This document shows, one piece after another, positions 30,966-41,439 of a stretch of 64,000 nucleotides of DNA. The stretch is from positions 276,001 to 340,000 of the forward strand of contig JAMZAV010001457.1 in the NCBI GenBank assembly GCA_024449915.1, read 5' to 3'. Position numbers and translations under genes: made by a program. How positions within the stretch are numbered: the first letter of the stretch is position 1; each line of letters opens with the position of its first letter. Under the pieces are notes generated by a model. It saw only the letters and a list, made by a program, of their open reading frames with translations. It made no database searches and was not told where the DNA came from. The DNA comes from Sweltsa coloradensis. Lineage: Eukaryota > Arthropoda > Insecta > Plecoptera > Chloroperlidae.

Positions 30966-33052
30966 AAACTGTCATCTAACAAATGAGCGCAATCGTTAAG
31001 ACTTATGTGAATGACCCATTCTGATGGATTATCTTCCTTGGTCTGCTTTGCCAGGTGAGTGAGAAGAGTTGTCTTTCCCATTCCAGGGTCTGATATCAGC
31101 AGGACTAGTCTGTCAGCAATGTCTAGGAGAGTGCTTGGGATGTACTCAGAGCACTGATCTTCGTCTATGTACTGGAGGATTTCATCGATGCTTCCATGGG
31201 TCCTCTTCCATATTAACTTTCCGTCCTCCATGTGAAGCCAATGAACGGATTCGTTGGTTTTACAAAGCTGGCTAAAGTGGTTCTCTGCATCGACCGAGCT
31301 TAGAACCAGAAATTGTCCCTCCTTCTCTGAAACAAGTGCACTGTTTGGTTTACCATCACGACTATGGAGTGACTGGTCATATTCAAGAGTTTTAGGAAGA
31401 AATGGTGTTTTAAATTCACCACCAAGGCCAACATTACCATATGATTTCATTTCAGAAGGTGAAAGTCTTTGCAACTCATCTTTAGTAATGCCACTGATTG
31501 CGTATTTACCACGTAAACCAAGTGATTTAAATATGGTGCTTTTTACGTGTGGTCTTTTCAATGTACGCTGAATGAAGAGATGTTTTAGTTTTTCGGGTTG
31601 TTTGCCAATTGATACAGGAGTTTGTTTCAAAACAAATTGAGTTATTTCTGATGAAAGGCCATCACAATCAATATCTCCCACTAGATCTCTCTTTTGAACT
31701 GTTTGACCCTGGAACGTGACTGTTGTGTTCAGAGCTGCCTCTAACGACTCTCTTGTTAGTTGGGATAGTTTGAAGTTATCTTGAAACCGTTGTAACTGGT
31801 CGTTATGTTCTGAATCACAAATTGCAACCAACTCTTTGCCTAAAGGAGAGACGAACACAACCCGCTTCTTCGCGTCTTCCTTCAGGACCCGATAAACATC
31901 GACCATGAAGTCAAGTCTAGCTCCCGAGATTTGTCCAGTGTTGCTCTGTGTCGTGTCGTCTACAATCACCAACAAGTGGTCGAGAGTTTCCTTCCAAACA
32001 GACAGGAACGCATCTTTCTCCTGAATAAACTTTTCTAGGCCAGTAAACAGGAAGGACTCCTTCACATCAAGTACTTTCAGTAGCTTGCTGCAACTCGCCT
32101 CGATGCATGGGTCTGCAGGGATAACATGCAGTAGCACAGGTTGTGCACAAACAGCATTCTTCAAGCCTGTGGTTGATGATTCAAGAAAAGACAAACCCAA
32201 AGTTAACTTCTTAATCTGTTCTTGTTGTATTATCTCCAACTTCTGTTTACTGATGGCCAAGTTCAATATATTACTGTTTTCATCTAGAATAACATTACTT
32301 TGAGTGCACCAGTCAAGAAATGCTGCAACAAAAATGGTCGCGATTCTCTTTGCTTCACTTGGAAGACAATTGTGAACTTTGAGAATTTCATTTGCGATTA
32401 ATTCATCAATATCTTCTACTCTCGGCTCTCCACTAAATATATTAAGTTTAGCTAGAAACTCATCAGCGAACTCTCTCCCCTCCAAGCAAGAAGCAACATC
32501 AGGACACTCGTTGACACCAAATATGAACTCTCTATCGGTGTTGGTCTTAACAACATCGTCTACACTGGCAGACTTGTTGGTTATCTGGCCTTGAATGTCT
32601 TCGCTTAGGCCTTTGTCTGCATTCGTATATAACACAAAGTGGCAATGTTCAAATTTTCCACTCAGAATTTCCCCACCATCACCAGAAAGCATTGCATCGC
32701 GAACTTTTACAAAAGACTCAAGATACTTCATTAAGGAGAAATCACCTGCTTTGGCTGTGAGAGCTTGCAGGGATACCTTAGCTCTAACCTTATGTTTAAG
32801 CTGCAAGAAGTAAGTGACCCAGTGGCTCTCATTGCCAACTTCACTGAGCAGCCTGAGCAACACGTCATCGAAGGCTCCAACCCCGTCCACGTTTGAAGCC
32901 AGCTGGAAGCGACGTCCACTATTGATGGCTTTCAGGAAGAGAAGAGCAGCTACTTTCACTTCAAACATCTGACCTTCAGTGGTGGCGAAACCCTTGAACT
33001 TGTTGTAGGTCCCTGCGGCTCTAGAAGGGCAGAACATTGACATCTCATTCAT
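30899..33052 (-). CDS. N-terminal part of NACHT-ankyrin protein, nuclease-like head
   Basis: The 717-residue frame starts at ATG 33052. Residues 24-100 form an insect-type conserved block: EGQMFEVKVAALLFL (E31), GAFDDVL (D62, D63) and FLQLKHK (Q84, K86). The spacing E...DD...QxK resembles PD-(D/E)xK nucleases of the DUF4297/Cap4 kind; this is my inference. A long helical linker follows. The Walker A motif SDPGMGKTT is at 654-662 with catalytic K660. Homology continues to residue 696, then the frame drifts into about 20 unrelated residues because one T is missing from a T run (five A on plus near 30965); the following frame overlaps by 67 nt and carries on. Related proteins are, to my knowledge, frequent in hemipteran genomes. 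The function is unproven; a STAND NTPase with immune or defence role is plausible. Confidence 0.8.
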   Translation of the reverse strand: MNEMSMFCPSRAAGTYNKFKGFATTEGQMFEVKVAALLFLKAINSGRRFQLASNVDGVGAFDDVLLRLLSEVGNESHWVTYFLQLKHKVRAKVSLQALTAKAGDFSLMKYLESFVKVRDAMLSGDGGEILSGKFEHCHFVLYTNADKGLSEDIQGQITNKSASVDDVVKTNTDREFIFGVNECPDVASCLEGREFADEFLAKLNIFSGEPRVEDIDELIANEILKVHNCLPSEAKRIATIFVAAFLDWCTQSNVILDENSNILNLAISKQKLEIIQQEQIKKLTLGLSFLESSTTGLKNAVCAQPVLLHVIPADPCIEASCSKLLKVLDVKESFLFTGLEKFIQEKDAFLSVWKETLDHLLVIVDDTTQSNTGQISGARLDFMVDVYRVLKEDAKKRVVFVSPLGKELVAICDSEHNDQLQRFQDNFKLSQLTRESLEAALNTTVTFQGQTVQKRDLVGDIDCDGLSSEITQFVLKQTPVSIGKQPEKLKHLFIQRTLKRPHVKSTIFKSLGLRGKYAISGITKDELQRLSPSEMKSYGNVGLGGEFKTPFLPKTLEYDQSLHSRDGKPNSALVSEKEGQFLVLSSVDAENHFSQLCKTNESVHWLHMEDGKLIWKRTHGSIDEILQYIDEDQCSEYIPSTLLDIADRLVLLISDPGMGKTTLLTHLAKQTKEDNPSEWVIHISLNDCAHLLDDSFCKVLKPVNSCLLSLILTKHHF

Positions 33053-33485
33053 ATGTACATCAACCTGTGACTCAAGGTGTGTCTGAAGTAGATTCCAAGT
33101 CTAGGTCTAGGTCTAGGTCTAGTTCTAGGTCCCTGCGGCTCTAGAAGGGCAGAACATTGACATCTCATTCATATGTAACATCAACCTGTGACTCAAGGTG
33201 TGTCTGAAGTAGATTCCAAGTCTAGGTCTAGGTCTAGGTCTAGGTCTAGGTCCCTGCGGCTCTAGAAGGGCAGAACATTGACATCTCATTCATATGTAAC
33301 GACATCAAAGAATGACTAATCTTTGACGACATCAACTTGTGACTCAGATTGTGTCTAAAGTAGATTCCAAGTCTAGGTCTATGTCTAAAGAGCATAACAT
33401 TGACATCTCATTCATATGTAACATCAACCTGTGACTCAGGGTGTGCCTGAAGTAGATTCCAAGTCTAGGTCTATGTCTAGGTCCA
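33007..33485 (-). repeat. ~120-bp tandem array duplicating the gene start
   Basis: The segment AGGTCCCTGCGGCTCTAGAA starts at 33007, 33127 and 33248, with a fourth, diverged partial copy at 33380-33485. Each unit contains the first 15 codons (MNEMSMFCPSRAAGT) and the ATG, plus a TCTAGG hexamer run. In the two upstream full copies the codon after T is TAG, so each is a 15-codon upstream ORF. Only the copy at 33007 opens into the long frame. Confidence 0.9.
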
Positions 33486-33489
33486 AATC

Positions 33490-34690
33490 AAAATAATTCA
33501 AATCCGTCAATGTAGAATGTACTAACTCTCGGTCAATGCCCTGTGAAGGATGAAGTACATTCTGAAAACTCTAGGTTCAGATCCATCCTAGGTCTAAGTC
33601 GGCGACAGGACCCAGCAATTGAAAGTGATGTACACTCGTTTTAGGTCCGGGTTCAAATTGTTGACACGACATGGCGAAACATCAAATAAATGCACATTAC
33701 AATGTAGTTAGACATTTAAGTTTAGTTTTGTTCTTACTTCTTAACCACGTAATTTATTGATTTTTCAGACATGCACAGATTGTTATTATCATGCCAAGTA
33801 CTTACCAAAGGAACCTCGAGTACACTCTTACCCAACTGTTATAGTAGTACAGTCTTTAACCCGGAAGGTGTGCTCTACTGTATGGTTAGTCTAGTCAGTC
33901 ACGTCTAATCACTGAGTCCCGACCTAGACCAAGACCTGAAATCATTCAGACACATACAATTGCTAAAATTGGCAGTTATTCTGTTTGTTGTCGAATGGAG
34001 TCTTGCATTATATTGTGAACAGAAATGTAAAGTGTAACGGAATCAATTTACATACGGTGGTTCATGTTTTAATTAATACAGAACTAATATTTTCTTATCT
34101 CTACAATTTTACTGAATGATAAACCTCATTTTATGTAATTGATTTCTTGAAATGAATCCAGATATTTAAAAAATCGCATCCATGGTATCGAACTTCTTCA
34201 TTCGGTCGAGTGCTTTACCCTAAGCTTATCCGATTATAAATTTCAGAACATCTGGATTTTGTTTTTTTGTGAAATTGTGATCTAATAAACCTCCTCATAC
34301 AGATTGCATAGTACGACATTTTATATCTGTTTAAATGTTCATTAAAGCACAGAATAGTTGCATTTTTACTGTTAATTTATTCAATGTTATGAAAGTTAAC
34401 CGTTCTCGGACTTTGTAAAGCAACTACAGCAAATCGGGAAACACAGGGTCGATACCATCGCTGATATTTAAATTCTGGATTGCTTTCTATATAATAAATA
34501 AAAATATATTGAATGGAATAAAATCTGGTGCTGTTACAACACCAAACCAATGTGTTTTACTGTTGATCAAACACACAGCAACTATTGCATCTCTCGAGAC
34601 AGCTGAACGGCCGCTCACTCGTGCTCATTACGTGCGGTTAAAGTCAAGTCAGGGTGAACGCGTAGTCATAACCTGGTTTTTATTGACTAT
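33490..34690. other. Presumed upstream region of the ankyrin gene; no gene seen
   Basis: Diverged TAGGTCTAGGTC words up to about 33600, then AT-rich sequence. No TATA-initiator arrangement could be assigned with confidence, and no exon is supported. Confidence 0.4.
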
Positions 34691-35200
34691 ATACCGTCAG
34701 TAAGTTTCAGTAGGTCGTAGTCAGTCACCTGTTACACGTGGGCGGTCGTGGTGCAGGCAGGTCGTTTGTACAAGTCAGTGGTCAGGTTCAGGCAGTAGTC
34801 AGTCAGTGTAGTTCAGTAGGTAGGTCGCGTTTCGTCTCGTCGGGAATGGTCGTCAGGTTCAGGTTACGTTAGTCAAGTGCAAGCAGACGTCAGGCTAGGT
34901 CAGGTCAAGTCATAGTTTCGATAAAGTTCGAGGTTAGGACAGTCAGCAGGGTCGGTCGTCAGTAAAGCAGGCTAGTTACACTGATCAGGTCGTAGCAAGA
35001 GTAGCGGTCGAGTACGGTCGGGTTCGGACGGTCGGGTTGTAGATGCATTCGTGGTCGGTCAGTCGGTCAGTCAGGTCAGTTGGGTCAGAATCGTCTGTGC
35101 GTCTAGTACAGGATTTGGTCTAGGTCAGGTCGGGTCGGGTTAGAACATGTGCTGATGCAATCCTTCCCGACCCGACCTGACCTGACCTGACCAGACCTGT
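34690..35200 (+). repeat. GTCAG/TCAGT-rich cryptic repeat with a 3' hairpin
   Basis: About 500 bp, GC-richer than its surroundings, filled with irregular GTCAGT, GGTCAG and AGGTCGG words. At the right edge TCAGGTCGGGTCGGGTT (about 35123-35139) faces CCCGACCCGACCTGACC (about 35167), making a stem of 17 or more pairs. TCAGT is the arthropod initiator word, so promoter-like dispersed starts are possible, but simple slippage expansion is the plainer reading. Confidence 0.6.
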
Positions 35201-35204
35201 TATT

Positions 35205-35470
35205 AACAGAATAATTATTGGGCTCGCCATTACCCCCAAAAAATTGTCAAACTTTATACATTTGATCTAGGTCCCATCAGCAAAAATCTCCACTAAGAAA
35301 TAACATAGGAATGATATTTATGCCCCGTGACCTTGGAGGATTTTGATCCAAAAAAATATTGGCCATGGCAAAAATATTGGACGTCCATAATCCTGCTTCA
35401 TAACGACGAAAACTTAAAAGTTAAAACTGCGACGTCTTTTAAGCTACCAGCAGTTTTTTTTCTTCAAATT
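35205..35470 (+). repeat. Dispersed repeat, inverse copy of 46.25-46.46 kb
   Basis: Contains CCAAAAAATTGTCAAAC, CTAGGTCCCATCAGCAAAAA, TGCCCCGTGACCTTGGAGGA and TTTTGATCCAAAAAA, which reappear in reverse complement around 46280-46450. Part of a larger element whose ends are clearer at 45895-46534. Confidence 0.65.
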
Positions 35471-35764
35471 CGTCAACTTTCCAATATTAATCAAACAAAT
35501 TCTGCTAGGATAACGAACGTGTCTGTTTATTCAGCACACTATTGTTGAAATGCTACCTACGTAAGTTGAGAACTATTGGATGAATATCTATGATGCATTT
35601 ATCTGTGTGTATTTTTAAACTAAATCATGATTCATGAGAATCTTTTACAACCGTTTAGTATTATTCTAAGTAAGTCAGAGCTGTAGCCGTAGGTGTGATT
35701 GTATCGGTTTCGGTGCCTAGGCTCCAAGTTTGTGTGTTCGCCACGCTATGGTCATACTACTTAC

Positions 35765-35838
35765 GGTGGTCCGGGGCCAGCAGCTTGTTGAGCCTGACGC
35801 GCCCTCTGGACGCTCGGGGAGGCGGTGAGTTGAGACAT
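35765..35838 (-). CDS. Putative first coding exon, unidentified gene
   Basis: On minus, a CAA-repeat leader (35839-35862) is followed by ATG at 35838 in a good context (ACAACATGTC). The frame runs 24 codons plus 2 nt, starting MSQLTASPSVQRARQAQQAA and ending in GPGPP, to a consensus 5' splice site (CCACC/GTAAGTAG). GC content is high, like a first exon. The product is not recognised. Downstream exons would lie to the left, and the ankyrin gene could sit in its first intron. A competing plus-strand frame from 35749 ends at a GTGAGT site. Confidence 0.4.
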
Positions 35839-35869
35839 GTTGTTGTTGTTGTTGTTGTTGTTGTTTGAT

Positions 35870-37595
35870 TATCTGAAGCTCGTGTGGTTACTAATATCCG
35901 GTTTATGAACACTGCTTTCTAGTTGTCAATCCAGATTCCAATACTACCTTCTTACTAGTCACATTCGTACACTACATAAACCGCCTTCTAAATTTAAAAG
36001 GCAGTTAACGTTCTCGGAACCCTACGTCACCATCGTGATTTTGTTAGGCCTACTTCTACCACACCTGTTCTGATGATATAGAAATAGTTTTACTCTTATC
36101 GTATGCTGAAATAGTTTGGTTTGGCAGTTGAGTTTATAGTCTGAAGATAACGGCGTCATCTCTCAAGAGATTGTGGCCTCGCCGTAGACAAGATGGCCGC
36201 TATGAACGTTCTCGGCATCACGCGATTTAATCTTATCTTAACAAACATTGTCATTACAATATCTAAACCGAAAACTTATCCGTCATTTTTTAACCGATTG
36301 AAAATCATGTTTTATATCTTCAATGTTCTACGACTAGCCCTACGCACATGGGCGCTTTGGTATAAGGAATATGCTGTTTATTTGTGTTCCTGTGTTCGTA
36401 AAGTGACAAAAATATCAAGATTAAAGAACATTCCGTTGTTCTTCTTTCCATCACTTTGTTCTTAACAGTAACGTAAAAAAACGAAACGAATTAATAACAC
36501 AAAAATAACGTTAAATCAAATTTTTCTACAGCCTTCTAGTTTCTCACGTTCTTATTATTAAGAAAGTGAGCGGACATTGAAACATGAAGAGAACATTCCT
36601 TGTTGTCGGCTTCTTATGAACAGTTTAGTATGGTACACAATCACTTAGTAGGCCTACATTTCAGCAGAAAATACACTTAATAGAATATTAATGAACGATA
36701 ATGATCATTTAAAAATATGGTTTCACAAAGTCTTCAGATCAAATCTTCTTCACTTCAATCACACGAGGGATAAACCACGCGACCGAACACTGCTCTTAGC
36801 TCCGGTCTCTTGACCCGGTCACTGAACCACGTAGCCCACCCCTGACGAACCCTCACGGTTATTAACACAGAACTTTGCGTGTGCGAATATCACAAGGACA
36901 GGATGGACTGAATGATAAGACGGCCTAGTCTTCAATCTTGCGCCGACTAAGAAGATAAGGCTTATCAGCCACGAGGCAACACCTCGACACCTGGTGTGGA
37001 CTTGGGCTATCATAGAAATATTATCATCGGTTTGATTGATAACGAGGTTTTCACGCCTTGGCATGTTTTATATAAATATTGTCAAGATTATAATTATAAT
37101 GAACTGAGAAAGAGCTATTTTTACAACATTACTATCAAAATATGTTATTTTGATGTGAGTAGGCCTAATATTATTATAAGTTAGGCTATAATGTTGTTGT
37201 TTGAATGTTTGTATTGTGAGTTCAATTGTTTAGTTTTTCAATAGTTTTTGATTATCTACTTTTGTTTTAACTTATGCCAAGCATATTATTATAAATTATG
37301 ATGGTCCTATAAGACAGAAATGAAATTAGTGCCTTCCCCGGAGGAACCATCATAACGGCGTCATACACTGCGTTTACCACAGACATTTAGCTCGAACTAA
37401 GCTGATACGGTTCACGTAATACGATGCGTTTATCACAGCAATTTAAACCGAACTAAATATGGCGGGCGTTAAAACGGTTTAAGAACTTCATTCGTCTAGC
37501 ACCAGATGGCGTTGAGCTTCATTCCCCGCCTGACCTAAACACAACCAGATGATTAGCTTCACAAACTATACTAACAATAGAATGCGCGAAGAAAA
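35870..37595. other. No gene established
   Basis: An ATG in good context (ACAAGATGGCCGCTATG, 36189) opens a 90-codon plus frame, but it has no similarity I recognise. From 37300 on there is GC-balanced sequence with AACCGAACTAA words, perhaps a repeat. Possible 5' leader or promoter area for genes on either side. Confidence 0.3.
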
Positions 37596-37602
37596 CCTAC
37601 CA

Positions 37603-38105
37603 AGGTTGTGTTCCGCAAAGGCGACCAGAACGACCAGTCTTCGACCAATGGAATTTAAGTAACACAATTCGCACCAATGCAGATCAGATTTGCAAGAAAC
37701 GTATGCGATGCGTTGATGTTTTGACTGTTGTGGTCGAGACCAAGAAGCCCACAGTTTTATTTCGGTCGTGGACTGGTCTTGAAGAAAGCGCGGTTATTTC
37801 AAATTCTTTCAGTGAAAATCATGGAATAATGTCACTTCCGACAATGTTTCTGTAACTACACATGGGTAGAAAATAATTCATTCATTCTTTCATTCAAATC
37901 ATCATTTATTTAGTAAATGATATGATTTATGTAACATTTTAACGAGATATCACAATTTTTCATTAAAACACGGCCTTGTACATGCAAGCACCATTTCGGA
38001 GCCAAGGCAGTACCCCAACAATCAGACTTTGAGTGAAACAATGAATATAACAATACCCAGTCGAGCCCAGAATGGTTGACTGGTCGCCTTTACGGAACAC
38101 AACCT
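37603..38105. mobile_element. MITE with AGGTTGTGTTCCG ends
   Basis: Left AGGTTGTGTTCCGCAAAGGC GACCAG is inverted at the right (CTGGTCGCCTTTACGGAACA CAACCT) with one mismatch over ~26 bp. Interior about 450 bp without coding potential. The target-site duplication is unclear. Confidence 0.75.
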
Positions 38106-38620
38106 AATAGTAAGAGCCTACCACTAAGAGTCTAGTGCGTTGCCTTTTTACATGAAATTCAAATTAGACAGTTAAAAACCCGTAAATTTCACCCCAAATC
38201 TGACTTGACAACGTGTTAGTATGCACCTTTTGAAACATCCCCAGGTAGTATGTCACTTCGAATTGTGGTATACGTTTTATTTTAGAGGCAATTTTGTTTT
38301 TGAATTTGCGATTTTTGAAATGCTTGCTCACTACTGTTTTTAAATGTACATAACTAGGAACTCTGTTTACGGATTTTATTTTTTTAAATACCGATTTGTA
38401 GGTAACAGTATGCTTTCCCTATTGTATACAATCAAGTTTTAATAAACATATGATTTTATTGCTAAAAAAAATGCAGACACGGCAAAAATAGTGTAAATAG
38501 TTTCACTAAAGTATGATTCAAGCATAGATTTAATTTTTTTTTGCTAGCGAGATGTTTTTATAGATGATTATGATCTAAAAACATATTCATATTAAATCTA
38601 GGCTATATATTTTTGTTTTT
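38106..38620. other. No gene seen
   Basis: AT-rich sequence, no supported exon or repeat. Confidence 0.4.
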
Positions 38621-38627
38621 GAAACGA

Positions 38628-38880
38628 GGGAGCGGAGCGACTGAGTGTCTCCATTCATCTCAAACAGCGCTTATTCTGTGATTCTGTGTGTCTGTCTGCA
38701 GTGTCTATACGTCGAAAATCAGCCTTATCGCTGAACGGATTGCGCTGAAATTTTAAACAGACATCCGGTGCGAGTTTACTGAGAACTGTCAACAAAATCA
38801 GCTAGATCCATTGCGATTTTAACCTACAATAAATAAAATTGTGATTTAAAAAAAAAACATCGATGGCATTTGTTTACATT
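38628..38880 (-). mobile_element. Foldback/Helitron-like element (type C variant)
   Basis: Starts at GAGGGAGCGGAGCGACTGAG, then GCTGAAATTTTAAACAGAC and GTTTACTGAGAACTGTCAAC, matching the text of 54309-54540 in the same orientation. Ends diverged. Confidence 0.55.
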
Positions 38881-38914
38881 TTTCATATGTAAAAAAGGCC
38901 ACAGCCTGCAATAT

Positions 38915-38985
38915 ACTAGGGAAACACCAAAGTCGTTAAACGAGTGAGTGAGCCATTTGTTGAGTACCCGGTATCATTCCCCATA
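38915..38985 (+). repeat. Solitary ACTAGG-family terminus
   Basis: ACTAGGGAAACACCAAAGTC, GAGTGAGTGAGCCATTTGTT and GAGTACCCGG match the termini at 20456 and 22641. No opposite end is seen. Confidence 0.65.
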
Positions 38986-39152
38986 CTGGGCTAGATCCAG
39001 TCTTAGGTATAGGGGTGCAGTGCAATGAGCGCTATTAAACTATGTTTTTAATTCAACTTCATTTCGTCAATTGTTAGCATGGAATTATAATGTTCGCTCA
39101 CTACCCGTCAAACGGCATATGCGGTCATAACGAAAATTGGAGGGTACCTTTG

Positions 39153-39828
39153 TTGGATGAGCGAAGCGAAAACTTCAATTTAACTGACCCCTCAAAAAAT
39201 TTAGATCCAATGTTTTTGTTTTTTTTCTGTCTGTTTGTTCGCACGATTCCGGGCAAACGGCATATGCGATCTTGATGAAATTTTGACAGGACCTTCGAAA
39301 TCTCTGAACTTCTGAACTTAGACGTGCCACGTTTTTGGGTACAATCGAAGAAATATTTGTCCTGAATATCGTACTTTTACGATTTTTCTTGATTTTTAAT
39401 GCGATATTTACGTGATATTTGGACCGATTCTGACCAAACGGGTAGGCCTACAACGTTCATATTTTACATGAACATTAAGATAATGGTGATGTACCTTTTG
39501 AAAGAATAAGTTGAAAAAGTTAGCCAGAATCCATAGAAATAATAATTAATAATATAAGTCTTTTGAGGTGTATAATTTAATAGTAACTAAAACTTTGCAA
39601 CAATCACCTACAATGCGTACAAAAACATGACTTTGGGCCTCGACATAATATTACATTATATTAATTGATATTACTATAGCAATTAACTTTATAAAAATTA
39701 TCCTAATTTAACAAAAATGATTTTGCAATATGACTTAAAAATGTAAAGAGATCCCACCCATACTAAAATCTTACAAAAAAGCTCATCCATCAACGCTACT
39801 ATAACAAGCGTTCATGAAGCGGCCTAGT
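39153..39828 (-). mobile_element. ACTAGG foldback-superfamily element (type B)
   Basis: Read on minus it begins at about 39828 (ACTAGGCCGCTTCATGAACG) and ends with CTTCGCTCATCCAA at 39153. The body has GTTCGCACGATTCCGGGCAA and CCTTCGAAATCTCTGAACTT, as in the copies at 40895 and 43 kb. The ~60-bp segment before 39153 looks like part of another copy. Confidence 0.75.
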
Positions 39829-40084
39829 CTAGATAACTTTGAGAAAATATCTTACTAGTTCAGTGCCTGAGATGACTGTTCACGGAGAAATTAAAACTAC
39901 ACCTCTAGGGCTGCATCTTGTTAGGGGTGTTGCGCTCGGGTGATGCGTCCCCTTGAAGCAACAGTGCCTAGGTCAGAGTGCTAATGATCTGATACAAGTT
40001 TGATATTTTGTGGGTGATAATTAAGATGTGGATACTAGTGGCACAAACAAAAATCATGAATTGGCAGATCGAAGATTTTGACGT

Positions 40085-40330
40085 ACTTATCACAGAATTG
40101 TTTAATTCAATTCAATTCAATTCAATTCAATTCAATTCAATTCAAATGCGTTTTATTTCATTAGCAATTGCAAAAGCATTGCTCACTTAAAAATACATAG
40201 TTCATGTACAAGTCTTGAAACACGCTTTAACTAATTCTAAATCTACTTACAAAATACCTGATATTTTACATATTTAATTCTACATGCAAAATACAAAAAA
40301 AACATGTTATTCATTTTACATTCAAAATAA
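40085..40330 (-). repeat. LINE 3' end with (GAATT)n tail
   Basis: On minus, GAAATAAAACGCATTTGAAT precedes a GAATT pentamer array (40101-40146). Same style as the 19.4 kb remnant: AATAAA plus a short tandem tail. No ORF remains are visible. Confidence 0.45.
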
Positions 40331-40894
40331 AATTTACATATTTCATTATATATAATTATTATAACAATAATACTTCCTCATCGTCCTCAATTTTTAGTTG
40401 TTTATCGTCAAAATTAAATTTGTAATAAAATATTCACAAGATAATTTCTTATCATTTAATTATTCATAGGCCCTATTTAAATACAATACAATAATTACAA
40501 AAATTTCTTCTCAGCGTTATATTTCTCCCTCTTATCTTTTACCTCAAATTTACAATATTCACAAGAGCAGTCTTTCCCATCTTGAAATTCTTTTATACTA
40601 TAAAATCCATGAAAAATTAGATATTGTTTAATGTTTATAAACGATTAGAAGGATAATGTTAAGTGTACAGACTGTGGATGGGTGATCGTTTGATTGTGCA
40701 TCAACACAGAGATGAAAGGTCGATATCAAGCATTGGAGTCGTTATTGGTCGGAAGTTGTGGACGCGACCCGCGCTACAACATCTTCGTCCCTGCCCCTGG
40801 TCTAGTAGGCAACCAGCCATACAGAACCGCATTGCTGGCTTGGCGCTCTGTCTGTAAGACACAGGCGCTACTCATTGTACGACGATATTAATTC

Positions 40895-41432
40895 ACTGGG
40901 CCGCTTCGCGAACGCTTTTTCCAGTCGCGTTGATGGATGAGCTTTTTTAATATTTATGCCCAATGATTACGTCAGAATCGTCCCAAATATCACGAAAATA
41001 TCGTATTAAAAATCGGGGAAAAATTGTAAAAGTACGATTTCTATGAGAAATATTTCTTAAAATGCCTGTTAAATCATAACATTTATATGATGTCAGTGAT
41101 TTTAATCGTTCCCATAAAGTTTCATCAAAATCGGATTAGCCGTTTGCTTGGTTGCTGGCCAAATATCACGAAAATATCTTATCAAAAATCGAAAGAAATC
41201 CTAAAAGTTCGATAATCATCAGAAATATTTGATCGATTGTACCCTAAAAACGTGACAAGTTTAAGTTCAGAGATTTCGAAGGTCCCCTCCAATTTTCATC
41301 AAGATAGAATAATATGCCGTTTACCCGGTAGAGCGCGAACAAACAAACAGACAAAAAAAAAACAAAAAAAAAATAGACGATGTACATTTTTTGAGGGGTC
41401 TGTGATATTGAAGTCTTCGCTTCGCTCATCTA
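40895..41432 (+). mobile_element. ACTAGG foldback-superfamily element (type B)
   Basis: Left end ACTGGGCCGCTTCGCGAACG, then GTCGCGTTGATGGATGAGC; right end CTTCGCTTCGCTCATCTAAT. Subterminal GGATGAGC / GCTCATC inverted words are present. Interior has two diverged units of AATATCACGAAAATATC about 180 bp apart. Confidence 0.75.
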
Positions 41433-41439
41433 ATTATTG

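Noticed and set aside
35120..35200. Interstitial telomere of the TCAGG type
   Set aside because: Only a few imperfect pentamers, mixed with TCGGG and arranged as a hairpin.
36193..36465. 90-codon plus frame with good start context
   Set aside because: No similarity recognised, no splice donor within the frame, and composition like the neighbouring noncoding DNA.
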